6,038 nucleotides of DNA from Rhizobiaceae bacterium (GTDB lineage: Bacteria; Pseudomonadota; Alphaproteobacteria; Rhizobiales; Rhizobiaceae), in NCBI GenBank assembly GCA_028865845.1, contig JAGWJK010000302.1, positions 1 through 6,038 of the forward strand, read 5' to 3'. Positions 1 to 6,038 of the stretch are shown piece by piece; position 1 is the first letter of the stretch; each line of letters begins with the position of its first letter. The translations under genes were made by a program, and so were the position numbers. The notes below the pieces were generated by a model that was given only the letters and a program-made list of their open reading frames with translations, ran no database searches and was not told the origin of the DNA.

Positions 1-120
1 GGGGCAATTTTCGGTTCTCCGACCGCTACTCTCACGGCGACGACCTTCACGGTAACGGTGAAAGACGCCAGTAGTGCAACGGCGAGTGACACGTTCAGCC
101 TGACGGTCAACCCCCCGGTT
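1..120 (+). repeat. Partial He_PIG repeat (unit residues 51-90), cut by the window edge
   Basis: The first 40 residues match positions 51-90 of the following repeats, including TFTVTV and TFSLTV, so the array continues upstream in the same register. Two oddities: the usual GAI(T/S)GTP reads GAIFGSP, and TD(A/T)N reads KDAS, giving the only lysine before the array's last unit. It therefore belongs to a more diverged part of the array. Confidence 0.9.
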
Positions 121-3100
121 GCGGCCGCCGAGGCGGTACCGGTGGAGACGCTGACACAGGGCCAGACTGGAACCTCGTTCACGCCGGTTACCGGCTCAGG
201 GGGTACTTCGCCGCTCACCTACGCGGTGACGCCAACGCTCCCGGCGGGATTGACGATGACTTCGAGCACCGGCCAGATCACCGGCACGCCGACAGCCACC
301 AGCGTCGCGACGACCTATACTGTGGTGGTGACGGACGCGAACAGTGTTACCGCGAGCAATACTTTCATCCTGACGGTGAATGGCGCGGTTAGGGCAACGC
401 AGGCCATCTCGGCGGCGTTGACGACGCAAGGCCATGCTATCACCCCATTCACTCCGGTGGCGGGGGGAGGCGGCACGGGGACGCTATCCTACGGCATCGC
501 GCCGTCGCTGCCGTCAGGTTTGACCCTGGACACGAGCACTGGCGCGATTAGCGGCACGCCGACCACCTCGCTTGCAGCGACGACCTTTACCGTAACGGTG
601 AGCGATACCAACGGGGCGACGGCAAGCGGTACCTTCAGCCTGACTGTCAACGGCCCGGTGACCGCAACGCAGGCTATCCCCTCGACGGCGCTGACACGGG
701 ACCGCGCAGCGACATCGTTCACGCCGGTCACCGGTGCCGGCGGCACAGGCACGCTGTCCTACGGTATCTCAACGGCACTGCCGTCAGGTCTGACCTTCAA
801 CACCGCGACGGGTCAGATTACCGGCACGCCGACTGTAAGCAGCGCTAACGCGACGTATACGGTGACGATAACGGACACCAACAGCCAGACGGCAAGCAAC
901 AGCTTTAGCTTGACGGTCAATGCCGCGGTCACGACCACGCAGACGATCCCTTCGACGACGCTGACGCAGAGCCATGCGGTGACCGCATTCACGCCGGTGA
1001 CGGGTGCCGGCGGTACCTCGCCGTTGACCTACAGCGTCTCGCCGTCGCTGCCGTCGGGCTTGATCCTGGACACGAGCACTGGCGCGATCAGCGGCACGCC
1101 GAGTGTGACGCTGGCGGCGTCGACGTTTACGATGATGGTCACCGACGCCAATGGCGCGACGGCGAGCAGCACGTTTACACTGGCGGTGAACGCCGCGGTC
1201 ACGGCTGCACAGGCTATCCCCACCGCGGTGCTGACGCAAAACCGTGCAGCGACGTCGTTCACGCCGGTGACAGGCGACGGCGGCACGGGCACGCTTTCCT
1301 ATGGCGTCTCGCCGGCCCTTCCGGCAGGTCTCAGCCTATCGTCATCGACAGGGCAGATCACCGGCACATCCACAGCTACAATCACGGCGACGAATTTTAC
1401 CGTGACGGTGACCGATACCAATGGTGCAACGGCAAGCAACAGCTTTAGCCTGACGGTCAATGCCGCGGTCGCGACTTTGCAGGCGGTTCCCTTGACGGCG
1501 TTGACGCTGAACCATGTCGCAACAGCCTTCACGCCGGTGACGGGTTCTGGCGGTACCTCGCCGCTGACCTATAGCGTCTCGCCGTCGCTGCCATCTGGCT
1601 TGACCCTGGACACGAGCACTGGCGCGATCACGGGCACGCCGAGCGTGACGGTGGCGATGTCGACCTTTACGATGTTGGTCACCGACGCCAATGGTGCCAC
1701 GGCCAGCAGCACATTCACGCTGACGGTGAACTCTGCCGTTACCGCCACGCAAGCGGTCGCTTCGACAGTGCTCACGCAGAACCATGCAGCGACGTCGTTT
1801 ATCCCGGTGACGGGTGCAGGCGGCACGGGCACGCTTGCCTACAGTGTCTCACCGACGCTGCCGACGGGCTTGAGCCTCAACAGCGGCACCGGCGCGATCA
1901 CCGGCACACCGACGGTATCGATTGCGGCGACGAACTTCACCGTGACGGTGACCGACGCCAACAGCGCCACGGCAACGGCGATGTTCAGCCTGACGGTGAA
2001 TGGCGCCGTGACAGCCACTCAATCCGTGGCTTCAACGGTGCTGACGCAGAATCGTGCGGCGACATCGTTCTCGCCGGTCTCGGGTGCGGGCGGCACGGGC
2101 ACGATTGCCTACAGTGTCTCGCCGACGCTGCCGACGGGCTTGAGCCTCAACAGCAGCACCGGCGCGATCACCGGCACGCCGACGGCACCGATTGCGGCGA
2201 CAAGCTTTACGGTGACGGTGACCGACGCCAATAGCGCTAGGGCCACGGCAAGTTTCAGCCTTACCGTCAACGGCCCTCTCGCCGCCACCCAGGCGGTGGC
2301 CTCGACGGTGCTGACGTCAGGCCATGCCGCGACCTCGTTCACGCCTGTCACCGGCGCCGGCGGTACGGGTACGCTTTCCTACAGCGTCTCGCCGTCTCTG
2401 CCATCAGGGCTTATGATCAGCAGCACGACCGGTGCGATCACCGGTACGCCGACATCAGCCCTTACGGCAGCCAGCTATACCGTGACGGTCACCGATGCCA
2501 ATGGTGCGACGGCGACGGCAACGTTCAGCCTGGCGGTTAGTGGCGCGCCTGTTGCCACCCAGGCCGTCGCCTCCACGGTGCTAACCGCAAGCCATGCGGC
2601 GACATCCTTTATCCCAGTCACGGGAGCAGGCGGCACGGGCACGCTTGCCTACAGCGTCTCGCCGGCGTTGCCTGCAGGCCTGAGCCTGAGCAGCAGTACC
2701 GGGACTATTACCGGTACGCCGACGGCGGCCAGTGCGCATGGCAGCTACACGGTGACGGTCACCGATACGAACGGCGCCACGGCGACGGCAAGTTTCGCTC
2801 TCACCGTCAACGGTCCACTTGCCGCCACGCAGGCGGTGGCCTCGACGGTGTTGACGTCTGGCCATGCTGCCACCTCATTCTCGCCGGTGACCGGCGCTGG
2901 CGGTACGGGTACGCTTTCCTACAGCGTCTCGCCAACGCTTCCGGCTGGGCTTGTGATCAGCAGCACGACCGGTGCGATCACCGGTACGCCAACATCAGCC
3001 CATACGGCAGCCAACTACACCGTGACGGTCACCGACGCCAATGCCGCGACGGCGACGGCGAGCTTTAGCCTCACCGTCAATGGCTCGGTCGCGGCGACGC

Positions 3101-6038
3101 AATCCGTCGCCTCGACGGTGCTGACGGCAGGACATGCCGCAACCTCATTCACGCCGGTCACAGGTACCGGCGGCACGGGCACGCTGCGCTATACGATCTC
3201 ACCGGCACTGCCTGCTGGGCTTGTGCTCAGCAGCACGACGGGTGCCGTAACGGGCACGGCAACCGCAGCCCATGCGGCAACCAGCTACACGGTGACAGTC
3301 ACGGACGCGAATGGTGCGACAGCGACGGCGACGTTCAGCCTGACGGTCGACGGCGCACCGGTTGCCACGCAGGCGGTTGCCTCAACTGTGCTGACGGCAG
3401 GGCATGCAGCGACGTCGTTCACGCCGGTTACCGGTGCCGGCGGTACAGGCACGCTGCATTATACCGTCTCGCCGACGCTACCTGCTGGCCTGACGATCAG
3501 CAGCGCGACGGGTGCCATTACTGGCACGGCGACCGCGGCCCAGACGGCAGCCAACTACACCGTAACAGTCACGGACGCCAATGGTGCAACGGCAACGGCA
3601 AGCTTCAGCCTGACGGTCAATGGCTCAGTCACCGCGACGCAATCCGTTGCCTCGACGGTGCTGACGGCAGGGCATGCCGCGACATCGTTTACGCCGGTCA
3701 CAGGTGCCGGTGGCACGGGCACGCTGCGCTATACGATCTCGCCGGCACTCCCGGCCGGGCTTGCGATCAGCAGCACGACGGGTGCCGTAACGGGCACGGC
3801 AACCGCAGCCCATGCGGCGAGCAGCTACACCGTGACAGTCACGGACGCCAATGGTGCAACGGCAACGGCAAGCTTCAGCCTGACGGTCGACGGTGCGCCG
3901 ATTGCCACGCAGGCGGTGGCTTCGACGGTGCTGACAGCAGGACATGCGGCAACCTCATTCACGCCGGTCACCGGTGCAGGTGGTGCCGGTACGCTGCATT
4001 ATACCGTCTCGCCAACGCTTCCGGCTGGACTTGTGATCAGCAGCACGACCGGTGCGGTCACGGGCACGGCAACCGCAGCCCATGCGGCGGCCAACTACAC
4101 GGTGACGGTGACCGACGCCAATGGTGCAACGGCAACGGCAAGCTTTAGCCTGACGGTCGACGGTGCGCCGGTTGCCACGCAGGCGGTCGCGTCGACGGTG
4201 CTGACGGCAGGGCATGCCGCGACATCATTCACGCCGGTCACCGGTGCCGGCGGCACGGGCACGCTGCATTATACCGTCTCACCGGCGCTTCCGGCCGGCT
4301 TGTCGATCAGCAGCACGACCGGTGCGGTAACGGGCACGGCAACGGCTGTGCATACTGCAGCCAACTACACGGTGACGGTCACGGACGCGAATGGTGCGGC
4401 AGCGACGGCAAGCTTCAGCCTGACGGTCGATGGATCGGTGACGGCGACGGTGTCGCTGGCCTCCACCGTGCTGACCGTTGGCCATGCGGCGACATCGTTC
4501 ACGCCGGTGACGGTAGCGGGCGGGGTAGCGCCCCTGAGCTTCGGGGTCTCTCCGACCCTGCCTGCAGGCCTGACGCTCAATGCGGCAACCGGTGCGATCA
4601 CCGGCACGCCGACAGCAGCCCATGCAGCGGCGCGCTACACCATCACGGCGACCGACCACAATGGCGCGACGGGATCGGCAAGCTTCAGCCTGACGGTCAA
4701 CGGTTCGGTGACGGCGACCGTGTCGGTCGCCTCCACCGTGCTCACCGCAGGCCATGCGGCGACGGCCTTCACGCCGGTGACGGCTGCAGGCGGCACGGCG
4801 CCGCTGAGCTTTGGCGTCTCTCCGGCGCTGTCGGCAGGTCTGACGCTCAATGCGGCGACCGGTGTGATCAGCGGCACGCCGACGGCAGCCCATGCAGCAA
4901 CCGCCTATACGGTGACGGTGACCGATGCCGTCGGTGCGACCGGCACAGCCAGCTTCCACCTGACGGTGGACGGAGCGGTGACGGCGAAACAGGCGGTCGC
5001 CTCGACCGTGCTCACCATCGACCGGGCCGCGACGGCGTTCGTGCCGGTGACGGCGTCGGGCGGCAGCGGCACGCTTACCTATGCCATTGCGCCGGCCCTG
5101 CCATCCGGCCTTTCCTTCGCGACGGCGACGGGGACGATCAGCGGCACGCCGACGGTTCTTCAGGCGGCCAAGACCTATACGGTGACGGCAAGCGACGGCA
5201 ATGGCGCCAGCGCCAGCGCGACCTTCAGCCTGACGGTGTCTGCGCCGGCGATTGCGATTGCGCAGACCAGCCTGCCGAAGGGACTTGTCGGCATCGATTA
5301 CAGCGAGACGCTGACCGCTTCGGGCGGCACGGCACCCTATCGCTACACCGTTGCCAGCGGCACGCTGCCGGACGGCCTTGCACTTGATGCCGCAACCGGC
5401 CTGCTCTCCGGCACACCAACCACCGTCGGAAGCAACAACTTTACCGTTCTCGTGACAGATGCGCGCGGCCAGATCGGAACTGGTACCTATACGTTCGCGA
5501 TCGAGAAGCCGGCGGTGACGGCCGTGCCGGCAACGCGTAACCTGACGGGCGGCGGCACGGTGACCGTGGATCTGACTGCGGGTGCAACCGGCGGCCCGTT
5601 TAGCAACGCCAAGCTGATTTCCCTGTCACCGCCCTCGGCCGGTACGGCGCTGATCACGCTCGGGGATACCGCCTCTTCCTCCGAAGAGGTGATTGCCCAG
5701 ATCATCGCATCCAAACACTTCCTGATGAAGTTCACTGCCACGCCGACCTTCACCGGCACGGCGGTTGCGACCTTCACGCTGACGGGGGCTGCCGGCACCT
5801 CGGCGCCGACGAAGATCAGCTTCATCGTGGCACCGCGTTCGGACCCGTCGAAGGATGCCGAGGTCGCCGGTCTGGTCAATGCCCAGGCGGATGCCGCCAA
5901 GCGCTTTGCCCAGTCGCAGATCTCCAACTTCAACGACCATCTCGAGCAGCTGCACGACAGCAGCTGCCTGCGCAACGACTGGGGTATCAGCCTCTCCGAC
6001 AGCCGCGACGGCAACGACGACGCCGACCCGCAGGCCAC
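1..6038 (+). CDS. Giant tandem He_PIG-repeat surface adhesin, probable autotransporter passenger (partial at both ends)
   Basis: Frame 1 is open for all 2,012 codons, with no start or stop in the window. The product is Thr/Ala/Gly/Val/Ser-rich and consists of 19 complete 90-residue repeats (window residues 41-1750) flanked by a partial repeat and C-terminal domains. Each repeat carries the putative-Ig (He_PIG) pattern: GxGGT, then SPxLPxGLxxxxxTGxITGTP, then YTVTVTDxNG, then FSLTV. Such domains build extracellular stalks of bacterial adhesins. Residues 1948-1986 form a helical segment typical of the region just before an autotransporter beta-barrel in alphaproteobacteria, so export through the outer membrane by type V secretion is inferred. 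The barrel and the signal peptide lie outside the window. Binding partner and exact function cannot be read from the sequence. Alternative: a large secreted or type I-exported repeat protein, less likely given the C-terminal segment. The repeat-protein call is very secure; the autotransporter call is moderate. Confidence 0.9.
121..1740 (+). repeat. Block 1: three 540-bp dimers (U1-U6), alternating A and B units
   Basis: A-type units (121, 661, 1201) share TGQITGT and end in TASN followed by a (T/S)F strand. B-type units (391, 931, 1471) share LPSGL(T/I)LDTSTGAI and end in TAS(G/S)TF. U4 and U6 also share GGTSPLTYSVSPSLPSGL and the unusual strand STFTM(M/L)V, although they are 540 bp apart. 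U3 and U5 share NSFSLTVNAAV. This indicates that the block grew by duplication of a two-repeat segment. The block is more diverged between neighbours than the centre of the array. Confidence 0.8.
1741..2280 (+). repeat. Block 2: like pair U7-U8
   Basis: U7 (1741-2010) and U8 (2011-2280) resemble each other more than either neighbour. Both carry STVLTQN, YSVSPTLPTGLSLNS and TVTVTDANSA. They look like a single-unit tandem duplication, in contrast to the dimers of block 1. U8 has Ser21 and Ser24 where most units have Thr (SPVSG), and an Arg in its TDANSAR turn. Confidence 0.75.
2281..3090 (+). repeat. Block 3: U9-U11 in a C-D-C pattern
   Basis: U9 (2281) and U11 (2821) share AATQAVASTVLTSGHAATSF, the segment ISSTTGAITGTPTSA, and GGTGTLSYSVSP. 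They are 540 bp apart. U10 (2551) between them is different: LTASH, LAYSVSPALPAGLSLSSST and a unique ASAHGSYTV strand lead-in. U10 resembles block 2 in its first half (IPVTGAGGTGTLAYSVSP, as in U7), which suggests exchange between blocks. Confidence 0.75.
3091..4440 (+). repeat. Block 4: five highly similar units U12-U16
   Basis: This is the most homogeneous part of the array. All five units share ASTVLTAGHAATSF, the substitution GTA for GTP at residues 55-57, and TVTVTDANGA. U12 and U14 (3091, 3631) carry LRYTISPALPAGL. U13, U15 and U16 carry LHYTVSP(T/A)LPAGL. Bases 3227-3278 are identical to 3767-3818, and 3565-3618 are identical to 3835-3888. These are among the longest exact repeats I found by eye. 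The pattern indicates recent duplication or gene conversion. Confidence 0.85.
4441..4980 (+). repeat. Block 5: like pair U17-U18
   Basis: U17 (4441-4710) and U18 (4711-4980) share TATVS(L/V)ASTVL, where Gln4 of the other units is replaced by Val. They also share APLSFGVSP with Phe34 in place of Tyr, and GLTLNAATG. GTP at residues 55-57 is restored after block 4. U17 has an unusual ATDHNG turn and U18 a TDAVG turn, both departing from the array's TDANG. Confidence 0.75.
4981..5250 (+). repeat. Terminal diverged unit U19
   Basis: The last 90-residue unit keeps the register but diverges: TAKQ at its start, LTIDR in place of LTAGH, GGSGTLTYAIAPALPSGL, ATGTISGTP, and a TASDGNGAS turn in place of TVTDANGA. 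It brings lysine back after about 1,600 lysine-free residues. It reads as the boundary of the array, outside the zone of homogenisation. Confidence 0.8.
5251..5514 (+). other. Domain: canonical He_PIG putative-Ig module, outside the 90-residue family
   Basis: Window residues 1751-1838 (88 residues) follow the general He_PIG pattern more closely than the array does: GLVGIDYSETLTASGGTAPY, then GTLPDGLALDAATGLLSGTP, then NNFTVLVTDARG and a closing strand YTFAIE. Length and sequence differ from the 90-residue family, so it was not made by the same amplification. It probably caps the rod at its membrane-proximal end. A comparable single divergent module before the C-terminal region is common in large repeat adhesins. 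Confidence 0.8.
5515..5841 (+). other. Domain: final beta-rich passenger module before the helical linker
   Basis: Window residues 1839-1947 contain likely beta segments (GGTVTVDLTAGATGG, AKLISLSPPSAGTALITL, TFTGTAVATFTLTGAAGTS, TKISFIVAPR). The arrangement resembles the last Ig-like module of alphaproteobacterial repeat autotransporters, in which a TVTVDLTAGATGG-like strand is followed by an SGTATVTYTLS-like strand. Between the halves sits a more polar stretch, SSSEEVIAQIIASKHFLMKF (5674-5733), with a likely short helix. This assignment rests on recalled family patterns, without a search. Confidence 0.6.
5842..5958 (+). other. Domain: charged amphipathic helix preceding the autotransporter barrel
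   Basis: Window residues 1948-1986 start DPSKDAEVAGLVNAQADAAK and end in NFNDHLEQLHD. The segment has no beta pattern, is rich in Ala, Gln and charged residues, and shows heptad-like hydrophobic spacing. I recognise the combination DPS..D.EV.GL..AQ..A..RFA..QI.NFN..LE.LH from the C-terminal regions of rhizobial autotransporter proteins, where it lies shortly before the beta-barrel domain. It is the main evidence that the gene continues into a type V barrel beyond the window. Confidence 0.65.
5959..6038 (+). other. Acidic linker at the window edge (partial)
   Basis: The last complete 26 codons encode a polar, Asp-rich stretch with the only cysteine (codon 5965-5967) and only tryptophan (5980-5982) of the window, then SRDGNDDADPQA. 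It is likely a flexible linker between the passenger and the translocation unit. The frame remains open at base 6038. Confidence 0.6.

Larger units (their letters stand above)
121..5250 (+). repeat. Tandem array of 19 complete 270-bp (90-residue) He_PIG repeats, U1-U19
   Basis: Unit starts fall at 121 + 270n without exception, so every unit is exactly 90 codons. Consensus positions within a unit: Gln4, Val/Ile6, Leu11, His/Arg15, Ala17, Phe20, Pro22, Gly25, Gly27-Gly28, Tyr/Phe34, Pro38, Leu40, Gly43-Leu44, Thr50-Gly51, Gly55-Thr56-Pro57, Tyr/Phe66, Thr71-Asp72-Ala/Thr73-Asn74, Phe82 and Thr85-Val86. The hydrophobic-alternating segments (YTVTVTD, FSLTV) read as beta strands of an Ig-like sandwich. 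The Asp72-x-Asn74 position resembles calcium-site residues of cadherin-like domains, but I cannot show binding. Units differ in sequence but never in length, which suggests purifying selection on domain length together with recombination between copies. The array most likely forms an extended rod. Confidence 0.95.

Noticed and set aside
489..1832. Reverse-strand open frames of 264 bp at 489-752, 1029-1292 and 1569-1832 with similar translations
   Set aside because: They are spaced exactly 540 bp apart and are antisense reflections of the dimer repeats. Starts are GTG within the repeat, and the plus frame is open throughout with a coherent domain pattern.
4279..4959. Reverse-strand open frame of 226 codons rich in Arg, Cys and His
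   Set aside because: Its Arg/Cys/His-rich composition is the typical product of reading GC-rich Thr/Ala/Gly codons antisense. It repeats with the 270-bp period and has no recognisable domain.
121..5250. CRISPR array or non-coding satellite
   Set aside because: The 270-bp repeats have no short repeat/spacer structure, keep one reading frame and vary mostly in ways that preserve protein motifs.
5487..6038. Reverse-strand open frame running in from the right edge
   Set aside because: It overlaps the recognisable C-terminal domains of the plus-strand protein and shows no family pattern. It is most likely a shadow.
1..6038. RTX or type I-secreted toxin
   Set aside because: No GGxGxDxUx nonapeptide repeats are seen. 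GAGGTGT in the units is a He_PIG loop and occurs once per 90 residues.
1..6038. Frameshift or internal stop making a pseudogene
   Set aside because: I translated the full frame and found no stop, and the register of all 19 units is intact.

Overview
The whole window lies inside one very long plus-strand gene. Frame 1 stays open from base 1 to base 6038 (2,012 codons) with no stop, and neither end of the gene is present. There are no intergenic regions, promoters, RNA genes, terminators or mobile elements. The product is a giant repetitive surface protein made of tandem putative-Ig (He_PIG / cadherin-like) domains. Its C-terminal end looks like the segment that precedes the outer-membrane beta-barrel of a type V (autotransporter) adhesin. 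The barrel itself would lie downstream and is not seen.

Layout: bases 1-120 are the last 40 residues of a repeat. Bases 121-5250 are 19 complete repeats of exactly 90 residues (270 bp), with no insertion or deletion in any of them. I number them U1 (121-390) to U19 (4981-5250). The units fall into blocks: three 540-bp dimers (U1-U6), a like pair (U7-U8), a C-D-C set (U9-U11), a highly homogenised block (U12-U16), a second pair (U17-U18) and a diverged terminal unit (U19). Then come a more canonical He_PIG domain (5251-5514), a final beta-rich domain (5515-5841), a charged helical segment (5842-5958) and an acidic linker that runs off the window.

The organism is probably a GC-rich alphaproteobacterium, most likely of the Rhizobiales/Hyphomicrobiales. 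This rests on codon choice (third positions mostly G or C) and on the helical segment ending in NFNDHLEQLH, which resembles the pre-barrel region I know from large rhizobial autotransporter proteins. It is family recognition from memory, not a search result.

The repeat array would form a long, low-charge rod presented outside the cell, with the C-terminal parts connecting it to the membrane anchor. I see no sign of a multi-gene system. The interest here is how the array is built and how it evolves.
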